From assembly GCA_018057635.1 (NCBI GenBank), contig JAGPDJ010000014.1, forward strand, positions 1 to 16,994: a DNA stretch of 16,994 nucleotides. The letters are read 5' to 3'. Source of the DNA: Ferruginibacter sp. Lineage in GTDB: Bacteria; Bacteroidota; Bacteroidia; Chitinophagales; Chitinophagaceae. Shown here piece by piece: positions 1 to 7,515 of the stretch. Each line of letters begins with the position of its first letter. Within the stretch, counting starts at the first letter, position 1. Position numbers and translations under genes: made by a program. The notes beneath the pieces are model-generated. The model made no database searches. It was not told the DNA's origin and saw nothing but the letters and a program-made list of their open reading frames with translations.

Positions 1-761
1 CCTTTGAATATATTTTCAGCATCTTCCTTTAATTGCTGCTGCAGTGATTTATCTGTTACGGCGATATTACACTCCGGGTGTAGCTCAGATGTTTTAAGTG
101 CATAGGTTTTAAATTCCCTTCCATCCGGAAAAATATATTCAACAGGATTAAAAACGGTTACCTGCTTCTCATCGTTACCGTTAGCAACCAGCATCACGGT
201 GAATTCCCTGCCATTTACATATTCTTCCACAAGCAACGGACCATATTCTTCAATGATGCCCGCCGATTTTTTATAAAGCGCCCCTTCATTGTTTACCAGT
301 GAATTTTCATCAATACCCAGGCTGTCGCCGGCTTTAGCCGGTTTAACAAAAAGCGGGTAATGTAAATGCCTGCAGGAAGCAGTGATATCTTCCAGTGTTT
401 CAATCAGGGCATAAGCGGGAGTAGCAACACCTTCAGTATATGCCACATATTTCATCAGTTCTTTCGGGGGATCATATAACAAAGAAGACGGGCCGGTAAA
501 AGGGAGATTCAGTAATTCCAGGAAATAAATCACATCAATGGAAGGCACTTCCCATTCCAGGTAACCTTCACAAAGATTTACAAAAACATCATATTTTTTT
601 TTGCCCAGCTTTTTAAGCTGGTTATATGTAGTCAGTTTATTAAGGAATACGTGGTCAACCTCATCGCCCGGTAAAAGCGATGACAAGTTCCTGGGCGGAT
701 CATAATTTTTATAATCAACAGCAGTAGTGGAATAATCCGGTTGCAACACACAAACTTTCAT
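1..761 (-). CDS. ATP-grasp ligase, D-Ala-D-Ala ligase-like (partial, C-terminus off the window)
   Basis: I translated this frame by hand from the ATG at 761-759; it stays open to the window edge, giving 253 complete codons. It begins MKVCVLQPDY. The N-terminal region carries NLCEG (residues 62-66) and FTGPSS (88-93), which match the substrate-side domain of D-Ala-D-Ala ligases. The ATP-grasp glycine loop is FVKPAKAGDSLGI (138-150), and VEEYVNGREFTV (178-189) is the next nucleotide-binding strand. The metal-binding RxD and ExN motifs would lie beyond the edge, so activity cannot be judged. It is the last visible gene of a three-gene run, starting 20 bases after the neighbouring ligase ends, and the two ligases share NLC[DE]G and the TGxxxxLY-type segment, so they are probably paralogues. 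The family joins a carboxylate to an amine using ATP; the actual substrate is unknown. Family assignment is firm, function is not. Confidence 0.88.
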   Translation of the reverse strand, partial: MKVCVLQPDYSTTAVDYKNYDPPRNLSSLLPGDEVDHVFLNKLTTYNQLKKLGKKKYDVFVNLCEGYLEWEVPSIDVIYFLELLNLPFTGPSSLLYDPPKELMKYVAYTEGVATPAYALIETLEDITASCRHLHYPLFVKPAKAGDSLGIDENSLVNNEGALYKKSAGIIEEYGPLLVEEYVNGREFTVMLVANGNDEKQVTVFNPVEYIFPDGREFKTYALKTSELHPECNIAVTDKSLQQQLKEDAENIFK

Positions 762-781
762 AAAATAAATTTGAAAATAGC

Positions 782-1939
782 TCAGGCCCTGGCATTGTTT
801 GCGGCACGAACATAAGCATGTTTTTTCAGAGAAGCACGTACAAAGGCGTCATTTAAAATCTCAATAACAAGCTGGGAAAAACGCTTACCGGAAAAACGGA
901 GAATGGCACCGATAGATGTAAAATTTTCATCTTCACTGATGCCACACTGGGCATTTACTTCCAGTACATATAATTGTTTGGTTTCAGCATCCATCCTGAT
1001 GTCAACACGGGTATAACCTTTTCCTTTTGTTGCACAATAAGCATCCCAGCTTAATTTTTTTATTGGCTCTATCAGTTCTGCAGGCGGTAATTGGTATTCA
1101 TAAAAATTTTCTTCCCCCGGCATGGCAGATTCCTCTTCATAAATTTCCCAAAGCCTGTCGAATGAAAGGAACTTTTCTTTATCCGGCAGGGAAGCATGAA
1201 AAACCCGTTCAACAGGTGTATAAACAACAGCATTGGCCGGGTCGTCATAAGATCCGCTGATGAGTGTTGTATATTCCGGGCCGCAGATAAATTTTTCTGC
1301 AATAATGCCATCGGCAGTCAGGTTCCATCCACGGTAACCTGTAAACATTTTTTCAACCAATTGTTGCAGGTCTGGTTCATTATCAACTACATTTTTAATT
1401 CCTACTCCCATACTTCCACCCGAAACAGCCGGTTTGATGATAACCGGTATACCCAGTTTTTCAAATAATGCCGTTGCGTCAACATGTTTATCGCGGATCG
1501 TTTCCCAGGCTGCGTTTTGAATACCCGCCTTATCAAATTCCGTCTTCATGGGAATTTTGGAAGTAGTGATATTGTAAAAATATTCATCAGAACCGGTATA
1601 GATAATATCTTTTTCTTCCAGCAATTTTACAACCGAAACTCCCGGTGTTCCGTTAATCTCATCACCATCACAAAGATTTAAGACCACAGGAATCAATTTT
1701 CCGTGCTCTTTTTCTGCTTCTATGGTTTCTATTACTTCCCGGAATGTAGTCATGTTTACCGGTTGCCATAGCCAGTTTACATTTAATTCTGTAAATACCC
1801 TTGAATACTCTGCAATACTTTGTGAAAAGTCGTAGTAATAATCAATATTGTCATCTTCACTTTGCAGGCTGGGTGACAAAACCCATACTTTTAATTTATT
1901 GGAAGGGGCCCCTTTTAAAATTGAATGGCTTTTTTTCAT
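782..1939 (-). CDS. ATP-grasp ligase, D-Ala-D-Ala ligase-like
   Basis: A 385-residue ATP-grasp protein. Motifs in order: NLCDGDE (88-94) and YTGSDEY (114-120) in the pre-ATP-grasp domain, IIKPAVSGGSMGVG (167-180) as the glycine-rich loop, EKFICGPEYT (215-224), GYTRVDIRMD (308-317), and LEVNAQCGIS (326-335), which supplies the Glu/Asn metal ligands. All catalytic elements seem present. True D-Ala-D-Ala ligases are usually nearer 300-360 residues; this one has an insert around 225-290 rich in acidic and aromatic residues and a basic tail after 365. That, and its twin next door, suggests a different substrate from cell-wall D-Ala. It begins 12 bases after the SET gene stop and is followed by the partial ligase after 20 bases, so the three are likely co-transcribed. 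Product inferred to be a peptide-like amide; not shown. Confidence 0.9.
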   Translation of the reverse strand: MKKSHSILKGAPSNKLKVWVLSPSLQSEDDNIDYYYDFSQSIAEYSRVFTELNVNWLWQPVNMTTFREVIETIEAEKEHGKLIPVVLNLCDGDEINGTPGVSVVKLLEEKDIIYTGSDEYFYNITTSKIPMKTEFDKAGIQNAAWETIRDKHVDATALFEKLGIPVIIKPAVSGGSMGVGIKNVVDNEPDLQQLVEKMFTGYRGWNLTADGIIAEKFICGPEYTTLISGSYDDPANAVVYTPVERVFHASLPDKEKFLSFDRLWEIYEEESAMPGEENFYEYQLPPAELIEPIKKLSWDAYCATKGKGYTRVDIRMDAETKQLYVLEVNAQCGISEDENFTSIGAILRFSGKRFSQLVIEILNDAFVRASLKKHAYVRAANNARA

Positions 1940-1951
1940 GGATGAGATAAG

Positions 1952-2449
1952 CTAAAGTTTTTGCTGAAGCTGTTGCCTGATGAAACCGGTTAGCCGGTAA
2001 TTGTTTAATATTTCTAAAGGAATGTGTTTTGCACCTTTGATGTTTTGAAGACAGTTTTTACTTCCGCAATAACAGATGAAGGGTTGTGCCATATCCAGCT
2101 CGGTAGACGGATAGAAAAAACCGAGTTCTTCATTTTGTTCAATGTCTTTGAGTGCAATAAGCTCCATGTTTTCGGTATCAAAAAAAACGTTTGGGTTGCA
2201 ACTGTGATTGGTATACTGTAAAAATTCAGGTACCAATGTAAAATGTTCTGATAAACCTCTTTGTACGGTAAGGTAATTGGGCGTTGTAAACACTTGCCCT
2301 GCAGAAAATCTGCTCACCACATCGCCTTCTTTGAAAGGAACCATTGCATGCAAAGATTTTTGTCCTGTAATGCTGTTATGTATGATCTCAGCAACTCCAT
2401 GTTTACTGATTATTTCAAGCGCCTGATTTGATATAGCAGTAGTGGTCAT
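1952..2449 (-). CDS. SET-domain protein (putative lysine methyltransferase)
   Basis: A 165-residue protein that is almost only a SET domain. The hallmark NHSCNPN lies at 81-87 (the pseudoknot motif that binds S-adenosylmethionine), EELGFFYPSTE at 107-117 is the counterpart of the GEELxxDY motif, and CYCGSKNC at 126-133 looks like a post-SET cysteine cluster. The SET family methylates lysine side chains of proteins. There is no DNA-binding or chromatin-reader domain. It is the first gene of an apparent operon with two ATP-grasp ligases, separated by 12 bases from the first, so its target may be a product or partner of those ligases rather than a histone-like protein; that is inference. The ATG is preceded by an AT-rich 212-base gap with no convincing consensus promoter. 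Confidence 0.88.
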   Translation of the reverse strand: MTTTAISNQALEIISKHGVAEIIHNSITGQKSLHAMVPFKEGDVVSRFSAGQVFTTPNYLTVQRGLSEHFTLVPEFLQYTNHSCNPNVFFDTENMELIALKDIEQNEELGFFYPSTELDMAQPFICYCGSKNCLQNIKGAKHIPLEILNNYRLTGFIRQQLQQKL

Positions 2450-2661
2450 GCAGATTGGAATGAAAAAAGTAAAAATAGTTTAACAGCAATAAATATTAAA
2501 ACAGAAAGATAGAAAGGATCGTAATTAAAACCGACTAAACTTATACCTAAGTTTTCAACAATGGTTGATTAAAAAGCAGGCTGGTAAAAAGGTTGAAATG
2601 ATGGTAGCGTTTATAAATATTACAATGTTTAAACAGCGTATTATTTTTAATTCAAGGATTT

Positions 2662-3480
2662 TTATTGACCGATAATAAATTTAAAAAGGCGGCTCAGATT
2701 TTTATCTGCTTCCCCGGCAACTTTAATGATCTCTTGAATACTAACCGGTTTTAGATTTTCCGGGTTGCATTCATCTGTAATGATACTGATAGCAGCACAG
2801 GGAAGGCCAATATGGTTTGCAACAATTACTTCCGGAACAGTGCTCATGCCAACCATGTCGGCACCCGCAGCTCGCAGGTAACGGTATTCTGCGCGGGTTT
2901 CAAGATTTGGCCCAGCAACAGAAACATACACACCTTTTTTAAGTTTCAATTTTAATGACCGGGCACCTTTTTTTACTTGTTTTGAAAGCGTTTCATCATA
3001 AGGGCTGCTCATATCTACAAACCTGTTGCCATAAATGGGATCATTCAAACCTCTCAACGGATTTTCGGGTTGCATGTTAATATGGTCTTCAATCAAAACA
3101 AGGTCGCCTTTTTTGAATGCAGGGTTCATTCCGCCTGCAGCATTGCTCAATAAAAGTTTTTTTGTTCCCAGCGCTTTCATTACTCTTATTGGGAAAGTGA
3201 TTTGTTGCATACTATAACCTTCATAATAATGGAAACGTCCCTGCATGACGATGATCTTTTTATCTCTTACAACGCCCAATACCAGCTGCCCTTTATGAAA
3301 CTCAACGGTAGCATTCACAAAATGTGGTATTTCCTGGTATGGAATGGTTTCAACTACTGTTATTTTTTTTACAAGAGCATTCAACCCTGTTCCCAGCACC
3401 ACGGCGTAATCTGCCGCTTCAAAACCTTTTTTTGCCAGAAATGCGGCAGACTCATCAATTTTTTGCAACATGTTTTCCAT
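2662..3480 (-). CDS. punA: Purine nucleoside phosphorylase (PNP-I, trimeric type)
   Basis: A 272-residue protein of the usual length for trimeric purine nucleoside phosphorylase, which splits purine (deoxy)nucleosides with phosphate into base and (deoxy)ribose-1-phosphate in the cytosol for salvage. Visible motifs: LGTGL (29-33, phosphate loop), GRFHYYEG (81-88, with His84), LSNAAGGMNPAFKKGDLVLI (111-130), GPNLETRAEYR (190-200, with Glu194 for the purine), and VGMSTVPEVIVANHIGLP (210-227). At the position of human Asn243 the segment SIITD has Asp236, which matters for base preference. It stands alone: 212 bases separate it from the downstream SET gene and 274 bases lie upstream. MEN is used as the start; the Met at residue 4 is an equally possible start. 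Confidence 0.93.
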   Translation of the reverse strand: MENMLQKIDESAAFLAKKGFEAADYAVVLGTGLNALVKKITVVETIPYQEIPHFVNATVEFHKGQLVLGVVRDKKIIVMQGRFHYYEGYSMQQITFPIRVMKALGTKKLLLSNAAGGMNPAFKKGDLVLIEDHINMQPENPLRGLNDPIYGNRFVDMSSPYDETLSKQVKKGARSLKLKLKKGVYVSVAGPNLETRAEYRYLRAAGADMVGMSTVPEVIVANHIGLPCAAISIITDECNPENLKPVSIQEIIKVAGEADKNLSRLFKFIIGQ

Positions 3481-3641
3481 AAAACAACGCGTTATTTTTA
3501 GGAAAGGTATAATGAATTTAATTGTGCCGTATAATTTGAGCCTCCGGATTTTATAAAACCCCCGATCAGTCTAATCAATATAATTATAAACCAAAAGACA
3601 GCTAATAAAAAGGAGATAGAAGTAACAGGAGGAATAAATTC

Positions 3642-3701
3642 ATGGATAATAACAGTAGAATACTTCAATTTTTACCATTAACAATACTTTCTGAATACTA
3701 A
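3642..3701 (+). CDS. Candidate 19-residue small ORF with a strong ribosome binding site
   Basis: An ATG at 3642 opens a 19-codon frame (MDNNSRILQFLPLTILSEY, then TAA). It is preceded by AGGAGG at 3627-3632 with 9 bases of spacing, by far the strongest Shine-Dalgarno match seen in this window and unusual for Bacteroidota genes, which mostly lack one. It lies 53 bases before the start of the 108-residue gene and could be a leader peptide, or the AGGAGG may be chance in a purine-rich stretch. No homology can be claimed for so short a sequence. Confidence 0.2.
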   Translation: MDNNSRILQFLPLTILSEY

Positions 3702-3754
3702 ATATTATAACATATACGTTTTTAAGTCATATATCCGGAACAAAATCCTAAATA

Positions 3755-4081
3755 ATGACAAACTATGCTGCAAAACAGGAAGTACTACTGATAACCGGTA
3801 CAGATTTTACCAACCGTCAGTATCTTGAAAAAGACAACAACGAAAGATCCAAAAATTTGTCGCAGGAAGAAAAACTGAGGGAGGCTTGCTGGAACGGCTT
3901 GCTTAAAGATATACTGCCAGAGGTTTTTCTTTTGTCTGGTCCGGATGCAAAGTTGTTTTTATGGCAAATGCGGGAAGCACAGAATATGCTGGCCCTTCAA
4001 ATGGCAGAAGCCCCGGTAGAAGTAGATTATTACAGTTCTATAGATCCTTATTGCTTTATGCAGATACAGGGGTTTAGTTAG
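3755..4081 (+). CDS. Small hypothetical protein, 108 aa
   Basis: I do not recognise a family. The protein is soluble, without signal peptide or membrane segment. Residues 1-25 look like a beta strand and turn (EVLLITGTDFTNRQYLEKD); residues 35-85 look helical and acidic (SQEEKLREACWNGLLKDILP, then WQMREAQNMLALQMAEAP); the end is aromatic (YYSSIDPYCFMQIQGFS). Codon use resembles the neighbours and it has a clean terminator 85 bases past its stop, which supports it as a real single-gene unit. A weak -7-like box TACGTTTT lies at 3715-3722 without a clear -33 partner. It points away from the phosphorylase and towards the OmpA-family gene, but the terminator between them argues against co-transcription with the latter. 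Confidence 0.6.
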   Translation: MTNYAAKQEVLLITGTDFTNRQYLEKDNNERSKNLSQEEKLREACWNGLLKDILPEVFLLSGPDAKLFLWQMREAQNMLALQMAEAPVEVDYYSSIDPYCFMQIQGFS

Positions 4082-4165
4082 AAGTTAGGAGAGAGTATTT
4101 GGGAGTTAGGGGGTGCGATTTAAACTAAAGAAACGTTATACGGTATTTAAATAAACTTTAAACGG

Positions 4166-4192
4166 CCGGAAGCAATTTGCTTCCGGTTTTTT
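4166..4192 (+). terminator. Rho-independent terminator after the 108-aa gene
   Basis: CCGGAAGCA pairs perfectly with TGCTTCCGG (9 bp, loop ATT), followed directly by six T. This is the best intrinsic terminator in the window and closes the short gene at 3755-4081. Confidence 0.85.
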
Positions 4193-4271
4193 ATTGATGC
4201 CCTTTTAAAACAGATGTGTACGGGAATTCTTGGTAATTTTATAGTATCAAATTCATATAAATACTTCTAAC

Positions 4272-5615
4272 ATGAAAACGTCAACTTGCTTATTAGCTGG
4301 TTTTATTTCATTTATAATTTTTCAAAACACCGGGTACGCTCAAACAAAAACAATCTCCGCTGATAATGAATGGAAAGCCCATTCTGCTTTTTTACAAAAC
4401 ACAGCAGAAGCAGACTATATAATCCGTGTTGGTGATATTGACAATCTTGGATTTGGCTGGCCCGATGGTTTTGATCCGTTTTGCGGGAGAACCACAGATG
4501 CTCATGCATATCCATGGAAAGCCGGCAAAGAAGATCTGCCCGGGTTTGACCGTATTTTGTTGTCATCAAAATTTACAGCCGGTAAAAACATGCCATGTGG
4601 AGGCGATGGTTATTCCCTGGCATATAATGCCATCACGTCAAAACCGGTTACATATTCATTGGCAACGGATAAATTAAAAAACGTAAGCATCAAAAATGTA
4701 TTCCTGCAGGTTTTTATAGATGATTTCCAGGCTCCTTCCCTTTGTTCAAAATACCAGGTAACGTTAAACGGTATACGCTTTGTAGAATTTGATAAGATCT
4801 TAAATGCCATTGACCAGACAGGCCCGGTAGGGAAACTGGTAACGGTGCCTGTACCCGAAGAGTTTTATACAGCAATAACCAGCAAAGCAACGTTGGCTGT
4901 AAAAATTGATGAAACAACCGGCGCTGCCGATGGTTTTGCAATCGACTTTATACGCTTACTAATAAACCGGAACCTTGAAAATACCTGTAAAGGAAGTGTG
5001 AGTGGTATTGTACTTGACAAAGCAACAGAACAACCGGTTGTAAATGCCAGCATAATCATGGCAGATAAAACCAGCACGAAAACAAACCGCGAAGGAAGAT
5101 TTTCATTCAGAAATATTCCAACCGGATTTGAAGTACTTACAGCTGCGGCACCAGGATACAATGACGGCCGGTCTACAGCAGACATTGGTTCGGGAGAAGA
5201 CAATCCAGAAGTAACGATCTACCTGGAAAAAGGTGCACAGGCAGTATTTGATAAGAGAGAGGTTTCTGTTGGAGAAGTATTGAACCTGGACAATATTTTA
5301 TTTGACCAGGCGAAATGGGAAATTAAAAAAGAAACCAAACCAGCGCTTGATAATGTAGTGGAATTCCTGAATACCAATGCAGATGCAGAGATAGAACTGT
5401 CTGGCCATACTTCATCGGAAGGCGACGCGGCATACAACCGCTCCCTTTCATACAAAAGAGTTAAAGCCTGTAAAGATTATATAATATTGAAAGGGATAGA
5501 TCCCGGCCGTATCATTGTTTACGGGTATGGCCCCGACAGGCCAATTGAATCCAACGATACAGAAGAAAACCGGGCTAAGAACAGGCGTGTGGAAATGAGG
5601 ATTGTGAAGTTGTAA
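4272..5615 (+). CDS. Secreted OmpA-family protein with CarboxypepD_reg-like domain
   Basis: A 447-residue envelope protein. Residues 1-24 are a Sec signal peptide (cleavage likely after GYAQ). Residues about 25-235 form an N-terminal domain I do not recognise, starting with an Asp/Gly-rich stretch (VGDIDNLGFGWPDGFDPF, 53-70) that could bind calcium, with Cys71, Cys109 and Cys158 as possible disulfide partners. Residues about 240-320 are a CarboxypepD_reg-like beta sandwich (GIVLDKATEQPVVNASI ... GRFSFRNIPTGFE). Residues about 336-447 are an OmpA C-terminal domain (ILFDQAKWEI, GHTSSEGD, LSYKRVKACKDYI, NRRVEMRI), which in the family binds peptidoglycan. The Asp usually following GHT is Ser381. 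No beta barrel is evident, so it is likely a periplasmic or surface-anchored wall-binding protein. It is monocistronic, bounded by the terminator before it and the long gap after it. Confidence 0.9.
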   Translation: MKTSTCLLAGFISFIIFQNTGYAQTKTISADNEWKAHSAFLQNTAEADYIIRVGDIDNLGFGWPDGFDPFCGRTTDAHAYPWKAGKEDLPGFDRILLSSKFTAGKNMPCGGDGYSLAYNAITSKPVTYSLATDKLKNVSIKNVFLQVFIDDFQAPSLCSKYQVTLNGIRFVEFDKILNAIDQTGPVGKLVTVPVPEEFYTAITSKATLAVKIDETTGAADGFAIDFIRLLINRNLENTCKGSVSGIVLDKATEQPVVNASIIMADKTSTKTNREGRFSFRNIPTGFEVLTAAAPGYNDGRSTADIGSGEDNPEVTIYLEKGAQAVFDKREVSVGEVLNLDNILFDQAKWEIKKETKPALDNVVEFLNTNADAEIELSGHTSSEGDAAYNRSLSYKRVKACKDYIILKGIDPGRIIVYGYGPDRPIESNDTEENRAKNRRVEMRIVKL

Positions 5616-5937
5616 AGAGATTGGGTTTAAAGCATTGTACTGTTGTAAAGGTGGCTTAGAGGACTAATTTTGAGTAGAAAATAGTATAATTCTAAACCAG
5701 GAAATGTAACAACTAATGGGATGAGACCATAGATTCCTACTCAAAAAAGAGTTTTGAACTGTGGGCCTCAGAAAAAATTGCGTTAAGAACTTTCCGGAAT
5801 GAAGCTCCCCGCCGCAGGTGGGTTTACGGCGAAAGCGACCAGGAAATATTCAAATGCAGATGCTATGTCGGCTGAATGAAATAAAATGTTTGGCCATAGC
5901 TCTTTCGGCGTAGCGTAATGAAGGAAAGTTTACCGTG

Positions 5938-5971
5938 TCCCGAGAGCGAAGCGAATCGGGAGCTTTTTTTT
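5938..5971 (+). terminator. Hairpin followed by T8, possible terminator
   Basis: TCCCGA (5938-5943) pairs with TCGGGA (5956-5961) around a 12-base loop; AGC and eight T follow. It has the shape of an intrinsic terminator for plus-strand transcripts, but it lies 320 bases past the OmpA-family stop and the stem is only 6 bp. It also belongs to a set of similar hairpins in this window, so it may be a dispersed repeat that happens to end in T. Confidence 0.4.
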
Positions 5972-5979
5972 CTGCAGCC

Positions 5980-6050
5980 CTTGATTTTTGCTTCTTGGAA
6001 CAAGGTCCCGCTTTTGCGGGATTAAGGAAAAGAAGATATTGAAATTCAAG
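5980..6050. repeat. Imperfect inverted repeat around a perfect hairpin
   Basis: The centre TCCCGC-TTTT-GCGGGA (6006-6021) is a perfect 6-bp hairpin. Outer arms also resemble each other in inverse: CTTGA (5980-5984) with TCAAG (6046-6050), and CTTCTT (5991-5996) with the AAGAAG around 6030-6035. The arms contain mismatches and indels. This looks like a small palindromic repetitive element rather than a regulatory site. Confidence 0.4.
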
Positions 6051-6143
6051 TAATCAAAAGTTTGTTACTTAAGAGAAAAACAAGAGATAGATTAATCAAT
6101 TAGTTTAAAAGCAAGCAACACGTTAGGCTATATATAACTGTTA

Positions 6144-7238
6144 TCAATACCCGAAAATAGGTTTCAATTTCCCCCATAGTTCATTGTCAAAACTGGAAAC
6201 AGCCAGCTGAACATTTCCGGCAGATTCACCCATGCGTATAACTACAATTTTCTGTGAAGGAACCACATAAACTTTTTGGTCATTTTTCCCCAGGGCAGCA
6301 TACATATCTGCAGGAGCATTGGGTGCCAAAGATCCGGCAAAAACATTTTGCAGGGTTGGAAGCATGTGGCTGGTTTTACCATTCAGCCAGGTTAAGTATC
6401 CGTATGAAAGGTTGAGATTCTGCGAGCTGTTAACCTGTGTATTAAAATAAACAGAATCATTTAAGATAGGTGTTTGGTCCCATTTGCCTTTGTTCAGCAT
6501 CAGCAAGCCAAACCGGGCCATACTGCGGGCTGTGCTGTAATACACATTGTTATACCCGTTTCTTACCCATAGGCCATTCATGCCCAGTTTATTCCGGATC
6601 TTTTCCTGGAAATATCCGTTGTAAGTATTTCCGCTGGCACTTTCCACAACCTTATCTAATAAAGTGTATGGGGCATTGTGATAAGCCCAGCGGGTACCCG
6701 CATCCGACTTGTAAGCCAGGCATGCCGGAAGCGTGCAATCGCTTTCGGGAACATTGTCATCCAGTCCGGTTGTCATTGTTAACTGGTGGCGGATGCTGAT
6801 CAGGTCTTCTTTAGCAGCAGGGAGTGATGTCCATCCGTTGCCTAAATATTGTGATGTTTTGTGATTGATGTTTAATATGCCTTCCTGTTGGGCAATACCT
6901 ACCAGCATACCGGTCATTGTTTTTCCGGCAGAAGCCCAGTACCAGTTGCTGTCGGCAGTAAAGGTTCCAAAATACTTTTCTACTACAATTTTTCCGTTTT
7001 TAAGGATGATGAACGCCTTTGTATTTTTTAGTTGAAGGTAACTGTACAGGTCATTTAACTGGGGGTCTGTCCAGCCTAATGTGCCTGGCGAAGTTGTTTC
7101 CCAGGTTGTTCCGCTAACCGGTGGAAAATAAATTGCAGGTTCGGGTGTGGGCACGGGCACAGGATCTGCGGGAGATGATTTTTTACATCCGGCAAAGATG
7201 GAAGTAAATACAAGGGATAACAACAGTAATTTTTTCAA
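6144..7238 (-). CDS. Serine beta-lactamase-family hydrolase, lipoprotein
   Basis: A 364-residue protein. Residues 1-18 are a lipoprotein signal ending in the lipobox FAGC with Cys18 as lipidated residue, followed by a Pro-rich linker (22-40). The catalytic core fits the class C beta-lactamase / penicillin-binding-protein-like family (Pfam Beta-lactamase): SAGK at 103-106 is the SxxK nucleophile motif and YHN at 186-188 the YxN motif. The third motif is not the classic KTG; ALGKNDQ at 315-321 sits where the G-rich loop is expected. Such proteins are mostly esterases, amidases or D-aminopeptidases; resistance to beta-lactams should not be assumed. It is on its own, with 277 bases before the divergent GxxExxY gene. 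Family assignment is sound, substrate unknown. Confidence 0.9.
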   Translation of the reverse strand: MKKLLLLSLVFTSIFAGCKKSSPADPVPVPTPEPAIYFPPVSGTTWETTSPGTLGWTDPQLNDLYSYLQLKNTKAFIILKNGKIVVEKYFGTFTADSNWYWASAGKTMTGMLVGIAQQEGILNINHKTSQYLGNGWTSLPAAKEDLISIRHQLTMTTGLDDNVPESDCTLPACLAYKSDAGTRWAYHNAPYTLLDKVVESASGNTYNGYFQEKIRNKLGMNGLWVRNGYNNVYYSTARSMARFGLLMLNKGKWDQTPILNDSVYFNTQVNSSQNLNLSYGYLTWLNGKTSHMLPTLQNVFAGSLAPNAPADMYAALGKNDQKVYVVPSQKIVVIRMGESAGNVQLAVSSFDNELWGKLKPIFGY

Positions 7239-7325
7239 GTAAAACGTTTTAGTGATTTTTCAGACTCATTTAAGGTAATAATGTTTAAAAGTAAAAGTAG
7301 AAATTAATTGGTATTTATTACCAGT

Positions 7326-7429
7326 TGTCTGAATTAGGATTTTTTGGATGTAATGATAAGTAGGATTGCATTTATAAAAATAACAACCGAATCCTATCAC
7401 CCCCTCATCATTTAATCCTAATTCAGACA
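7326..7429. repeat. Inverted repeat with 16-bp perfect arms, upstream of the GxxExxY gene
   Basis: The left arm at 7326-7341 is the exact inverse of AATCCTAATTCAGACA at 7414-7429. Nested inside, TAGGATT (7361-7367) is the inverse of AATCCTA (7390-7396), and further GGAT/ATCC words occur between. Twelve bases of the arm, CTAATTCAGACA, recur in direct orientation at 7923-7934, just across the stop codon of the GxxExxY gene, so the gene is bracketed by direct copies at 7418-7429 and 7923-7934. Confidence 0.8.
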
Positions 7430-7515
7430 TCTTTATATCTAAATTTTATTTAGTACCCAATCAGGCTGGTTTGATAAAAAATTGTATTAATTGCAATCAC
7501 TTTCAATCTGTACAT

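Larger units (their letters stand above)
5616..6143. other. 528-base gene-free stretch with hairpins
   Basis: No coding region with sensible codon use is visible on either strand. The stretch holds GC-rich dyads: CGCCG/CGGCG at 5810-5831, TCCCGA/TCGGGA at 5938-5961 followed by eight T, and TCCCGC/GCGGGA at 6006-6021. Its base use is patchy, with GC islands in AT-rich DNA, resembling decayed repetitive DNA. The two genes that flank it converge, so it also holds their transcription ends. Confidence 0.5.

Noticed and set aside
2616..2645. Imperfect 30-base palindrome centred on GTTTAAAC after the phosphorylase gene, as a terminator
   Set aside because: The stem is AT-rich with internal mismatches and the T run is short and on the wrong side for the minus-strand gene; no firm call possible.
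4082..4125. Repeated GAGTTAGG-like words after the 108-residue gene
   Set aside because: Only two short, imperfect purine-rich copies; no more than low-complexity sequence.
6144..7238. Beta-lactam resistance gene
   Set aside because: SxxK and YxN show only the broad serine hydrolase family; the third motif differs from KTG and many members are esterases or peptidases.
7471..7515. Upstream TTG start giving 15 extra residues to the GxxExxY protein
   Set aside because: Family members start near MKHEELTHK; the extra residues show no family likeness and an ATG at 7516 is available.
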